Shown piece by piece: positions 53,990-62,764 of a stretch of DNA of 64,000 nucleotides (positions are counted from its first letter, which is position 1; every line of letters starts with the position of its first letter). The position numbers were made by a program, and so were the translations under genes. The notes beneath the pieces were generated by a model, which searched no databases, was not told where the DNA came from, and saw only the letters and a list, made by a program, of their open reading frames with translations. Source of the DNA: Comamonas composti DSM 21721. GTDB taxonomy: Bacteria > Pseudomonadota > Gammaproteobacteria > Burkholderiales > Burkholderiaceae_C. Location of the stretch: the NCBI RefSeq assembly GCF_000429845.1, contig NZ_KE386972.1, positions 100,830 to 164,829 of the forward strand, in the 5' to 3' direction.

Positions 53990-56900
53990 ATGAAAGAACC
54001 CATACCGCATCCATCCCGCCTGCTCTATTGCATGGCCGGTCTTGCGCGGTGGTCACTGAGACTGGTTCTGGCCTTCTGGCTGTTCGTGGCCTGCACCTGG
54101 GGAGTGCTTCACGGCTGGATTGTGCCGCGAATCGGCGAATGGCGTCCCGAGCTTCAGGCCCTGGCCTCGCGCAAGCTGGGCGCAAGCGTTCACATCGGCA
54201 GCATCACGGCGCAGTCGCAAGGGCTTTTGCCCAGCTTCGAACTGGCCGATGTGAGCCTGCAGGATCCGCAGCGCGGCACGCAGGCCCTGCACCTGCCACG
54301 CGTGCTGGTCTCGCTCTCCATGCGTTCGCTGCTGCGCCTGGGCGTGGAGCAGATCTATCTGGACCGGCCCGAGCTCACCATACGCCGCACGACCGATGGG
54401 CGCATCTTCGTGGCCGGCCTCGAGGTCAGCGCCAGCGAAGGTGAACACAACCCCACGGCTGACTGGATTTTTTCCCAGACCGAGCTCGCCCTGGGTGGCG
54501 GGCGTCTGAGCTGGCTCGATGAAATGCGCCAGGCTCCCGTGCTGACGCTGGAGAGCGTGGACCTTGCACTGCGCAACAAGGGCCGGGGACATGCGCTGCG
54601 CCTGGATGCGACACCGCCTGCCGAGTGGGGCCAGCGCTTCACGCTCATGGGGCGCTTTCGCCAGCCTCTGCTGACCACCCATGGCGGCAGCTGGCGGCGC
54701 TGGAACGGCCAGGCCTATGCGAGCTTCTCCGAGGTCGACCTGTCCCGCCTGGGCCGGTACCTGGATCTGCAAGACCTGAGCCTGCAACAGGGCCGAGGTG
54801 CCGTGCGCGCCTGGCTGGACCTGCGCCAGGGCCAACCCGTGGGCGCCACAGCCGACCTGGCTGTCCAGGCCCTGCAGCTTCAATGGAAGAGCAACCCCAG
54901 GCCTTTGCATCTGCAAGCCTTGAAAGGCCGGCTGGCTGCCCAGCGCAAGAACGGCTACCGAATCTCGGCCCGGGGGCTGGAATTCAGCACCGGCGACGGC
55001 CTCGACTGGCCGTCGAGCAACTTCAGCGCCAGCTATACCCCCTCAGGCGCCAGCGCCCAGGGTGCGCTGGGCGAGCATGGAGAAATCCACAGCGACCAGC
55101 TGGATCTGGCCATGGCCGCCCAGCTCATGCAGCGCCTGCCGCTGGCGCCCGAGCTGCGCCAGCGGCTGAGCGCGCTCGCCCCTGGCGGGCGGCTGGATCA
55201 GCTGCAGCTCAGTTGGCGCGGTCCCTGGCGTCATCCCGCGCAATACCAGGCAAGCGGCCGCCTGAGCCGGTTTGCGATCAACAGCCAGCCCAGCGAGCAG
55301 GGGCCCAGGACGCCTGGCATTCCCGGCGCCCGGGGTCTGGACCTTCAGTTCTCCCTGGACCAGAACGGTGGCCAGGCCCAGCTGGGCATCGACGAGGCCG
55401 GCCCGCCGGCCCGGCTGTCGTTTCCCGGCGTGTTCGAAGAGCCCGACATAGAGCTGCATCGCCTGCAGGCCAGCGCCCGCTGGCAGCTTCAGGGCTCGTC
55501 GATTCGCGTGCAGGTGCCCAGCCTGCGCTTTGCAAACAAGGATACCGAGGGCGAGGCCAGGGCTGAATGGCATACGGGCCAAGGCAAGGCCGGGCAGCCG
55601 CGCTTTCCCGGCGTGCTCGACCTGCAGGGCCAGCTCGGCGAGACCGACGGCACGCGCGTGCATCGCTATCTGCCGCTGGAGATCGACGCCGATGTGCGCC
55701 GCTACGTGCGCACGGCCATCAAATCGGGCCGCGCCAACGGCGTGAGCTTCAAGGTCCGCGGCGATCTGGAGCAGATGCCGTTCGAGAAGCCCGGCCAGGG
55801 CGAGTTCCGCATCGCAGCCAAGCTCCACGATGTGGAGTACGACTACGTGCCCGCCCATCTGCGCGAGCCCGGCGAAAAGCCCTGGCCTGCGCTGACCCGT
55901 CTCTCGGGCGAGCTGGTGTTCGACAAGGCCTCGATGGGCGTGCGCCAGGCCAGGGCCAGATTCGCAGACCAGCCCCAGCTGGCGCTGCAGGACATCCAGG
56001 CCTCGATTGCCGACCTGTCCCATTCCGAAGTCGAAGTCTCGGCCAAGGTCCAGGGCCCGCTGGACCACATGCTGACCGTGGTCCAGCAATCATCCCTGTC
56101 GCAGCTGACCTCTCATGTGCTGGACCAAAGCCGTGCCACGGGCCAGGCCCAGCTGGGCCTGCAGCTCAAGCTACCCATAGAGCACATGGAGCAGGCCAGG
56201 GTCTCGGGCCAGGTCGCGCTTGCGGGCAATACGCTGCAGCTCAATGCGGACACGCCGGGCCTGAGCCAGTTGCGCGGCAGCGTGCAGTTTTCCGAGCAGG
56301 GCTTTTCCCTGAGCGGCTTGCGGGCCCGCGCCCTGGGCGGCGAGCTGCGTGCCGAAGGCGGCATGCGCGCGCTCGCAGCCAAGGCCGCGCCGCAGGAATC
56401 TGCTCTGCAGATCACCATCCACGGCCAGGCCAGCGCCCAGGGTCTGCGCGAGGCGCATGAGCTTGGCTGGATCACCGAGCTGGCGCGCCATGCAAGCGGC
56501 CAGGCCGCCTACAGCCTGCAGATTGCCGAGCATCGCGGCCAGCCCAGTCTTCTGGTGCAATCCAGCCTGCAGGGGCTGGCCATAGAACTGCCGGCGCCGC
56601 TGGGCAAAAGCGCCGAGACGGCCCTGCCCCTGAGCTATAGCCACACGCTCACGTCCCAGGCACTGGCCTCGGCCCAGGCGCCCCTGCACGACCGCATCGA
56701 CGTGCGGCTCGACAAGCTGGGCAGGGTGGTCTATGAGCGCGATCTCGAGGCCGGGCAGCCGCGCGTGCTGCGCGGCTCCATCCAGCTGGGCCCGGAAGAT
56801 GCGTCGTCCCCCTACCTGCCCGAGCGCGGCGTCCATGCCCAGCTGCAGTGGCCCAGCCTGGTGCTCGAGGACTGGCAGGATCTGCTGCCCGATGCGAGCC

Positions 56901-58099
56901 CGCCGGGCTCCGGCCAGGCGCCCTCCGCACAGTCCTGGCGCGGCTACCTTCCCTCAAGCTTTGCCTTGCGTCTGGGGCAGCTGCAGGCCAAGGGGCGGCA
57001 GTTGCATGATGTGGTCGCAGGCATCTCGCGCGACGGATCCTCCTGGCATGGCAATGTTTCGGCGCGGGAGCTCGACGGCCATGTCGAATACCGTGAAGCC
57101 AGCAGAACCGATCCCGCAGGCCGCTTCAGCGGCAAGTTCTCGCGCCTGAACCTGCCCGAGAACCGCAGCGAACGCATCGCCGCCTGGCTGAACCACGGCC
57201 CGAGGGCCTTGCCGGCGCTGCAGATCGATATCGAGAAGCTGCAGCTCGCGGGCCGGCCGCTGGGGCGGCTCGAGGTCGAGGCCCGCAACCAGCCCGTGCC
57301 CGGCGCACCCCAGACGCGCGAGTGGCAGCTCGCGCGCTTTGACATCACCACGCCCGAGGCCTTGCTCACGGCACGCGGCCAATGGCGGCTGTCATCCACG
57401 CAACCCGATGACCCGGGCCGTACCGACCTGCAGTTCGAGCTCGACCTGCGCGATGCCGGCCATCTGCTCACACGCTTCGACATGGCGGGAGTGCTTGGCA
57501 AGGGCAAGGGCAGCCTGCAGGGCGCGGCCAGTTGGACGGGATCGCCCATCACGCCCGACTGGCGCAGCCTCTCGGGGAAAATGCATCTGGACGTGCAAAA
57601 CGGCCAGTTCCTCAAGGCCGACCCGGGTCTGGCCAAGCTGCTGGGCGTGCTGAGCCTGCAGGCCTTGCCAAGACGGCTCACGCTGGACTTCCGCGATGTC
57701 TTCAGCAACGGCTTTGCCTTCGACTTCCTGCGTGGCGATGCGCAGATCAGCCAGGGCATTGCGCGCACCAACAACCTGCAGATGAAGGGCGTGAACGCCG
57801 CCGTGCTCATGGAGGGCTCGGCCGATCTCGACAAGGAGACACAGAGCCTGCATGTGGTGGTCGTGCCCGAGATCAATGCCATGACGGCCTCCCTCGTGGC
57901 CACGGCCATCAACCCGGTCATAGGCCTGGGCAGCTTTCTGGCCCAGGTGCTGCTGCGCGGCCCGCTGATCGCCGCCAACACCAAGGAATTTCGCATCGAC
58001 GGCAGCTGGTCCGACCCCCAGGTCACGGCCCTGCCCCGACGCAAGCTGCCAGCAGAGCCCGACCCTCCATCAGCCCCGACTCAAGGAGAAAAGCCATGA
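53990..58099 (+). CDS. yhdP: YhdP family protein (AsmA-like, inter-membrane lipid transport)
   Basis: 1369 residues. One N-terminal membrane helix (about 17-42), then a very long beta-rich periplasmic body typical of the TamB/AsmA/YhdP bridge proteins, and the conserved C-terminal block with GKGSLQGAASWTGSP and FRIDGSWSDPQV. YhdP-type proteins carry phospholipids toward the outer membrane. A TTG at 53975 is in frame, but the ATG at 53990 is preferred. Overlaps the next gene by four bases (ATGA). Confidence 0.92.
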   Translation: MKEPIPHPSRLLYCMAGLARWSLRLVLAFWLFVACTWGVLHGWIVPRIGEWRPELQALASRKLGASVHIGSITAQSQGLLPSFELADVSLQDPQRGTQALHLPRVLVSLSMRSLLRLGVEQIYLDRPELTIRRTTDGRIFVAGLEVSASEGEHNPTADWIFSQTELALGGGRLSWLDEMRQAPVLTLESVDLALRNKGRGHALRLDATPPAEWGQRFTLMGRFRQPLLTTHGGSWRRWNGQAYASFSEVDLSRLGRYLDLQDLSLQQGRGAVRAWLDLRQGQPVGATADLAVQALQLQWKSNPRPLHLQALKGRLAAQRKNGYRISARGLEFSTGDGLDWPSSNFSASYTPSGASAQGALGEHGEIHSDQLDLAMAAQLMQRLPLAPELRQRLSALAPGGRLDQLQLSWRGPWRHPAQYQASGRLSRFAINSQPSEQGPRTPGIPGARGLDLQFSLDQNGGQAQLGIDEAGPPARLSFPGVFEEPDIELHRLQASARWQLQGSSIRVQVPSLRFANKDTEGEARAEWHTGQGKAGQPRFPGVLDLQGQLGETDGTRVHRYLPLEIDADVRRYVRTAIKSGRANGVSFKVRGDLEQMPFEKPGQGEFRIAAKLHDVEYDYVPAHLREPGEKPWPALTRLSGELVFDKASMGVRQARARFADQPQLALQDIQASIADLSHSEVEVSAKVQGPLDHMLTVVQQSSLSQLTSHVLDQSRATGQAQLGLQLKLPIEHMEQARVSGQVALAGNTLQLNADTPGLSQLRGSVQFSEQGFSLSGLRARALGGELRAEGGMRALAAKAAPQESALQITIHGQASAQGLREAHELGWITELARHASGQAAYSLQIAEHRGQPSLLVQSSLQGLAIELPAPLGKSAETALPLSYSHTLTSQALASAQAPLHDRIDVRLDKLGRVVYERDLEAGQPRVLRGSIQLGPEDASSPYLPERGVHAQLQWPSLVLEDWQDLLPDASPPGSGQAPSAQSWRGYLPSSFALRLGQLQAKGRQLHDVVAGISRDGSSWHGNVSARELDGHVEYREASRTDPAGRFSGKFSRLNLPENRSERIAAWLNHGPRALPALQIDIEKLQLAGRPLGRLEVEARNQPVPGAPQTREWQLARFDITTPEALLTARGQWRLSSTQPDDPGRTDLQFELDLRDAGHLLTRFDMAGVLGKGKGSLQGAASWTGSPITPDWRSLSGKMHLDVQNGQFLKADPGLAKLLGVLSLQALPRRLTLDFRDVFSNGFAFDFLRGDAQISQGIARTNNLQMKGVNAAVLMEGSADLDKETQSLHVVVVPEINAMTASLVATAINPVIGLGSFLAQVLLRGPLIAANTKEFRIDGSWSDPQVTALPRRKLPAEPDPPSAPTQGEKP

Positions 58100-58911
58100 A
58101 AGTTGCCGCCCTGCAAATGGTCTCGGCCACCGACTTGCAAGCCAATCTGGCCCAGGCCCTGGAGCTGCTGCGCGAGGCGCATACCCAGGGCGCCGAGCTC
58201 GCGGCCCTGCCCGAATACTTCTGTGCCATGGGCTGGCGCGACCAGGACAAGCTGCAATTGCGCGAAGCCTTTGGTCAGGGGCCGATACAGGACTTTCTGA
58301 GCCGTGCCGCGCGTGAGCTGCAGCTGTGGATCCTGGGCGGCACCCTGCCCCTTCAAGCCGATGATGCGCAACATGTGCTCAACAGCTCGCTGCTGTTCTC
58401 GCCATCAGGCGAATGCGTGGAGCGCTACGACAAGATCCACCTGTTCCACTACGACAATGGCCGCGAGCGCTACGCGGAGGCCGCCGTGGTTCAGGCCGGC
58501 ACGCAGCCCGTGACCTGCGACATCCAGAGCCGTGACGGCCAGAACTGGCGCCTGGGCCTGAGCGTGTGCTATGACCTGCGCTTTCCCGAGCTCTACCGCC
58601 AGCTCTCGGCCCGCGGCTGCGATCTGCTGCTCGTGCCCAGCGCCTTCACCCATGTCACAGGCCATGCGCACTGGGAGGTGCTGCTGCGCGCGCGGGCCAT
58701 AGAAAACCAGGCCTATGTGCTGGCCCCGGCCCAGGGCGGCCAGCATGAGAACGGCCGCCGGACCTGGGGCCACAGCCTGCTCATAGACCCCTGGGGCAAG
58801 GTGCTGGCGCAAAGGCCCGAGGGCGCGGGCCTGGTGCTGGGCGAGCTCTCGCGCAGCAGCCTGGCCCAGGTGCGCCAGCAACTGCCGGCCCTGGAGCACC
58901 GCGTCCTGTGA
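58096..58911 (+). CDS. Carbon-nitrogen hydrolase (nitrilase superfamily, Nit1/Nit2-like)
   Basis: 271 residues. Complete Glu-Lys-Cys triad: E40 (ALPEYF), K113 (YDKIHLF) and C158 (SVCYDLRFPE). The sequence around DLRFPELYRQL and HWEVLLRARAIENQAY fits the Nit branch, whose members hydrolyse deaminated glutathione or alpha-ketoglutaramate. Strong AAGGAG before the start. It is coupled to yhdP upstream and to the kinase downstream by 4-base overlaps. Confidence 0.93.
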   Translation: MKVAALQMVSATDLQANLAQALELLREAHTQGAELAALPEYFCAMGWRDQDKLQLREAFGQGPIQDFLSRAARELQLWILGGTLPLQADDAQHVLNSSLLFSPSGECVERYDKIHLFHYDNGRERYAEAAVVQAGTQPVTCDIQSRDGQNWRLGLSVCYDLRFPELYRQLSARGCDLLLVPSAFTHVTGHAHWEVLLRARAIENQAYVLAPAQGGQHENGRRTWGHSLLIDPWGKVLAQRPEGAGLVLGELSRSSLAQVRQQLPALEHRVL

Positions 58912-60989
58912 ACGGCCTGTCCATCTCTCCTTCTGCAGCCCTGAGCCGCTGGCCCTGGCGGCGCTGGCGCACGGCCTGGCGCCGCTGGTCGCTGTGGACC
59001 CTGCTGGTCGTGCTGGTGCTGAGCATGCTGATCACCCTGGTCTGGCTGGCCGGGCGCTATGAGGCTTCCCAGGTCCAGGACAAGCTCGAGCGCGACACCG
59101 CAAACGCCGTGGCCGACATACGTTCGGCCCTGGGCCGCAACCTGCAGGACTTGCAGGCGCTCAACGCCCCCAGCCGTACGGATGCCGACTGGCCGGCGCG
59201 CGCGGCCCAGCTGCTGCAGGTGCGCCGTGAACTCATGCGCATCGAATGGCGCGACGCCGGCATGCATGTGCTGGGCCAGGCCGAAACGCCTTACCGCACC
59301 CAGCAATGGGAAGACCCGCTGCGCTCCCAGGAAGCCCACCCCGAGGCTGCGCTGACCTGCACCCATGCGCGCCGAATCAACGGCCCCTCGTACTCGCCCA
59401 GCTATTTCCAGCTGCTGGCCGAAGGCCTGGGCGCAGAGATGATGGAAGTCTGCCTGCCGCTCACGCAAAGCGGCCACATCTCGGGCTTTGTCATCGGCAC
59501 CTACAACCTGCAAAGCCTGCTCATCGCCCATGTGAGCAAGAACCTGCCGCGCACTCAGGAGGTCTCGTTCACCGAACCCGACGGCACACGCCTGGCATTG
59601 CTGGGCGCCTCCTGGCGCGGCACGCGCATGTTCACGGCCCAACAGCTGCTGGACCTGCCGGGCAGCACCCTGGTGCTGCGCATGGACAGTTGGCACCGTG
59701 CGCCCAGCGTGTTTCCCAACGTGCTCACGGCCCTGGTCACGCTGATGTCGATTGCCCTGGTCTCGGTGGTCGTGGTGCTGGTGCGTGACAACCGCCGACG
59801 CCTGCGTGCCGAACGCGACCTCGGCGACGCCTTGGCCTTTCGCAAGGCCATGGAGGACTCTCTGGTCACGGGCCTGCGCGCACGCGATCTACAGGGCCGC
59901 ATCAGCTATGTGAACCCCGCGTTCTGCGCCATGGTCGGCTTTACGGCCGATGAGCTGCTGGGCCAGGACCGCGCACCCTACTGGCCGCCGGAGCTGGCCG
60001 CCGAATACGCCCAGCGCCAGGATCACCGCCTCTCGGGCGCGACCCCGCCGGTACGCGAAGGCCATGAAAGCATCTTCATGCGCAAGGACGGCACACGTGT
60101 GCCCGTGCTGATCTTCGAGGCCCCGCTGATCAACGCCCAGGGCCAGCACACGGGCTGGATGAGCGCCTTCATCGACATCAGCGAACAAAAGCGCATGGAG
60201 GAAATCTCGCGCGCCTCGCAAGAGCGCCTGCAGGCCACGGCGCGGCTGGCCACGGTGGGCGAGATGGCCTCGCTGCTCAGCCACGAACTCACCCAGCCCC
60301 TGGCCACGATCTCCAGCTATGCCACGGGCTCGCTCAACATGCTGGCCATGGCCGCCGAAGACCCGACCGGGCACAGCAGCGACGGAAAACGCCAGGGCCA
60401 GCAATTGCAGGACCTGCGCATGATCATGGAGCGCATCAGTTTCCAGGCCTCGCGCGCGGGCCGGGTCATCAAGAGCGTGCGCGACTTCGTGCGCCGGCGC
60501 GACCAGTCGCGTCAGGCGGTCTCGGCCAATGAGCTCCTCGATGCCATCCTGCCGCTGATCACCCTGCAGGCACGCAAGCTCGACGTACGGGTCGTGACCG
60601 AGATCGAGCCCGGCCTGCCGGCGGTGTACTGCGATCCGACCATGGTCGAGCAGGTGCTGCTCAATCTCGCGCGCAACGGCATGCAGGCCATGGACTCGCG
60701 CGAGATCACGCGCCGTGAGCTGCTGCTGCGCGCCCGGCGCGTTGCCGGGGACTCTCATGGTCGCTGGGTGGAGCTCAGCGTTGCCGACTACGGCAGCGGC
60801 ATTCCCGAGACGGTGGCGGAGCAGTTGTTCACGCCGTTCTTCACCACACGCGACGAAGGCATGGGCCTGGGCCTGAGCCTGTGCCGCACCGTGGTCGAAC
60901 AACATGGCGGCCAACTCCAGCATAGCCCTCATGTGCCGCAGGGAACGGTGTTTGCGTTTACGCTGCCCGCTCACACGGAGACCGAGTAA
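58908..60989 (+). CDS. PAS-containing sensor histidine kinase
   Basis: 693 residues from a GTG overlapping the previous stop (GTGA). Membrane helices at about 29-48 and 271-293 enclose a periplasmic sensor domain of about 220 residues. A PAS domain follows at about 310-430, then the phospho-acceptor H459 (LLSHELTQPLATISS, the form seen in FixL/DctB-like kinases), N-box NLARNGMQAM, G1 VADYGSGIP and G2 GMGLGLS. All catalytic motifs are intact. The stimulus is unknown. Partner response regulator starts five bases after the stop. Confidence 0.94.
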   Translation: MNGLSISPSAALSRWPWRRWRTAWRRWSLWTLLVVLVLSMLITLVWLAGRYEASQVQDKLERDTANAVADIRSALGRNLQDLQALNAPSRTDADWPARAAQLLQVRRELMRIEWRDAGMHVLGQAETPYRTQQWEDPLRSQEAHPEAALTCTHARRINGPSYSPSYFQLLAEGLGAEMMEVCLPLTQSGHISGFVIGTYNLQSLLIAHVSKNLPRTQEVSFTEPDGTRLALLGASWRGTRMFTAQQLLDLPGSTLVLRMDSWHRAPSVFPNVLTALVTLMSIALVSVVVVLVRDNRRRLRAERDLGDALAFRKAMEDSLVTGLRARDLQGRISYVNPAFCAMVGFTADELLGQDRAPYWPPELAAEYAQRQDHRLSGATPPVREGHESIFMRKDGTRVPVLIFEAPLINAQGQHTGWMSAFIDISEQKRMEEISRASQERLQATARLATVGEMASLLSHELTQPLATISSYATGSLNMLAMAAEDPTGHSSDGKRQGQQLQDLRMIMERISFQASRAGRVIKSVRDFVRRRDQSRQAVSANELLDAILPLITLQARKLDVRVVTEIEPGLPAVYCDPTMVEQVLLNLARNGMQAMDSREITRRELLLRARRVAGDSHGRWVELSVADYGSGIPETVAEQLFTPFFTTRDEGMGLGLSLCRTVVEQHGGQLQHSPHVPQGTVFAFTLPAHTETE

Positions 60990-60994
60990 CCCCC

Positions 60995-61621
60995 ATGGAA
61001 CCTGTACCCAACGCCACCGTCTATATCGTCGATGACGATGCTGATGTGCGCGAAGCCCTTGCCTGGCTGCTGCGCTCGCGCCGGCTGCTCAGCGAGTGCT
61101 ATGACAGTGCAGAAGCCTTCGAGGCCATGCTCCAGGCCCAGCCTGCGCCGCGCCACCCCTGCTGCCTGCTGCTGGACATGCGCATGGGCGGCATGAGCGG
61201 CCTGTCCCTGTTCAACCTCATGCTGGAGCGCGGCCAGATCGCGGCCATGCCCGTGATCTTTCTCACCGGCCACGCCGATGTGCCCACGGCCGTGGACACG
61301 GTCAAGCGCGGCGCCTTCGACTTCTGCGAAAAACCGTTCTCGGACAATGCCCTCGTCGATCGCATCGTCCAGGCCCTGCAAAACTCCGAGGAGCATCTGG
61401 CCCAGTCGCGCGTGCGCGATGCCGTGCTCGAGCGCCTGCACGAGCTCACCGAACGCGAGCGCGATGTCATGCGCCTGGTCGTGGAGGGCATTCCCAACAA
61501 GCTGATTGCCGACCAGCTCGATATCAGCGTGCGCACCGTGGAAGTCCACCGCGCGCGCGTGTTCGACAAGATGCAGGTCAAGTCCGCCGTCGAGCTTGCG
61601 AATCTGCTGCGGGTGTCCTGA
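60995..61621 (+). CDS. FixJ/NarL-type response regulator
   Basis: 208 residues. Receiver with acidic pocket VDDDADV, phospho-acceptor D61 (LLLDMRMGG), T/S switch FLTGHAD and K113 (CEKPFSD); LuxR-type helix-turn-helix at about 150-195 (LTERERDVMRLVVEG, ISVRTVEVHRARVF). Transcriptional output partner of the kinase upstream. Target genes are unknown; self-regulation or control of the yhdP chain is possible. Ends in a strong terminator. Confidence 0.95.
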   Translation: MEPVPNATVYIVDDDADVREALAWLLRSRRLLSECYDSAEAFEAMLQAQPAPRHPCCLLLDMRMGGMSGLSLFNLMLERGQIAAMPVIFLTGHADVPTAVDTVKRGAFDFCEKPFSDNALVDRIVQALQNSEEHLAQSRVRDAVLERLHELTERERDVMRLVVEGIPNKLIADQLDISVRTVEVHRARVFDKMQVKSAVELANLLRVS

Positions 61622-61622
61622 C

Positions 61623-61660
61623 ACATAAAAAAGCCGCTGCAAGCAGCGGCTTTTTTATGT
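61623..61660. terminator. Terminator after the response regulator
   Basis: ACATAAAAAAGCCGCTGC, loop AA, GCAGCGGCTTTTTTATGT: a near-perfect 18-base inverted repeat directly after the stop, with T-runs on both strands. Confidence 0.9.
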
Positions 61661-61778
61661 GTGAAGTGTTTGGAAACAGGCCCTGGCGAGACAGTCGCAC
61701 CAGGGGCCAGCCCCGCCCCGTGGGTGCCGTCCCTCCCGCAGAGAGGGCGGGAAGGCGCAAAGCGCCTCAGGGGGAGTC
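61661..61778 (-). repeat. CCCCCTGAG-type post-stop repeat after the OmpA-like gene
   Basis: On the minus strand, four bases after the TAA: CCCCCTGAGGCGC, TTTGCGCC, TTCCCGCCCTC, then modules ending CTCGCCAGGGCCTG. Same order as the copies after livH and mltA. GGCGCTTTGCGCC forms the first hairpin. Confidence 0.6.
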
Positions 61779-62429
61779 TTACTGCTTGGGCCTCTCGCCC
61801 ACAAAGATTTCCACGCGACGGTTCATCGCACGGCCGCTGGCCGAGTCATTCGATGCCACGGGCTGGTGCGAGCCACGGCCGTCGGTGGCAATGCGTGCGC
61901 CCGAGATGCCGCGTGCCGTCAGGTAGTTGCGTGTGCTGTTGGCGCGGTCCAGGGACAGGGGGTTGTTGATGGCATCCGAGCCCGTGCTGTCGGTATGGCC
62001 GACGATGCGCACTTCGGCATTCTGGTTGTTGCGCAGGCCTTCGGCGAAGCGGTCCAGGATGGGCGCGAAGTTGCCCTTGATGTCGGAGCGGCCCGTGTCG
62101 AACGAGATATCGCTGGGGATGTCGAGCTTGAGCTGGTTGTCGGCGGTCTGACTCACGTTCACGCCCGTGCCCTGGGTGGCCTGCTCCATCTCGCGCTTTT
62201 GCTTTTCCATGTTGTTGGACCAGATGTAGGTGCCCAGGGCGCCCACACCGGCGCCGATCAGCGCACCCGTGCCGGCCTTGCCGCCCGTGACCGAGCCCAG
62301 GACCGCGCCTGCCGCTGCACCCGCGCCCGCGCCCACGGCCGTACGGCGCTGGGTATCGGACATGTTGGCACAACCCGAAATAAACAGGACAGCTGCAGTA
62401 ACGGCAGCCAAAACCACGTGCTTGCGCAT
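61779..62429 (-). CDS. OmpA-family lipoprotein with glycine zipper (YiaD-like)
   Basis: 216 residues. Lipobox FISGC (C20), glycine-zipper segment at about 33-68 (GAGAGAAAGAVLGSVTGG), then a C-terminal OmpA domain with the peptidoglycan-binding pattern GHTDSTGSDAINNPLSLDRA. Anchors the outer membrane to the cell wall. Own upstream region; 3' end formed by the repeat and the shared terminator. Confidence 0.92.
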   Translation of the reverse strand: MRKHVVLAAVTAAVLFISGCANMSDTQRRTAVGAGAGAAAGAVLGSVTGGKAGTGALIGAGVGALGTYIWSNNMEKQKREMEQATQGTGVNVSQTADNQLKLDIPSDISFDTGRSDIKGNFAPILDRFAEGLRNNQNAEVRIVGHTDSTGSDAINNPLSLDRANSTRNYLTARGISGARIATDGRGSHQPVASNDSASGRAMNRRVEIFVGERPKQ

Positions 62430-62569
62430 AGAAAACTCCTTGTTTGAATGACGGCGATGCTATGGTGCAAAGCCCGCCCTCGCCTTCGGCCTCATGGTGA
62501 ACGCATGGGTTGGATGCACCATATCAGCCCGCCACCCCGGCTTGCGTAGGACGGATTCTGACCTGCAGG

Positions 62570-62764
62570 CTATTGTGCTCCCGGCGGCAGCTTGCCGCAG
62601 TCATCTGCGCAGCGGCCCGGGGGCTCGTCCTTCGAGCCGGCAGAGCAAAGCCGTTCAGGTTCTGCGGGCAACTCGCCGCGTTTGCGACCGGAAAACATGG
62701 TCCACCAGACAATAGCCACCAAAACCACCAGGGCTAGCAGAGCTTCAAGCAAAATCAATCCCAT
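62570..62764 (-). CDS. Small single-span membrane protein
   Basis: 64 residues. One strong membrane helix (MGLILLEALLALVVLVAIV) followed by WWTMFSGRKRGE and a charged, cysteine-containing tail. AGGAG lies ten bases before the ATG, a good ribosome-binding site. Its start codon overlaps the start codon of mltA on the other strand by two bases. No family recognised; the sharp hydrophobic/charged division argues that it is real. Confidence 0.55.
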   Translation of the reverse strand: MGLILLEALLALVVLVAIVWWTMFSGRKRGELPAEPERLCSAGSKDEPPGRCADDCGKLPPGAQ

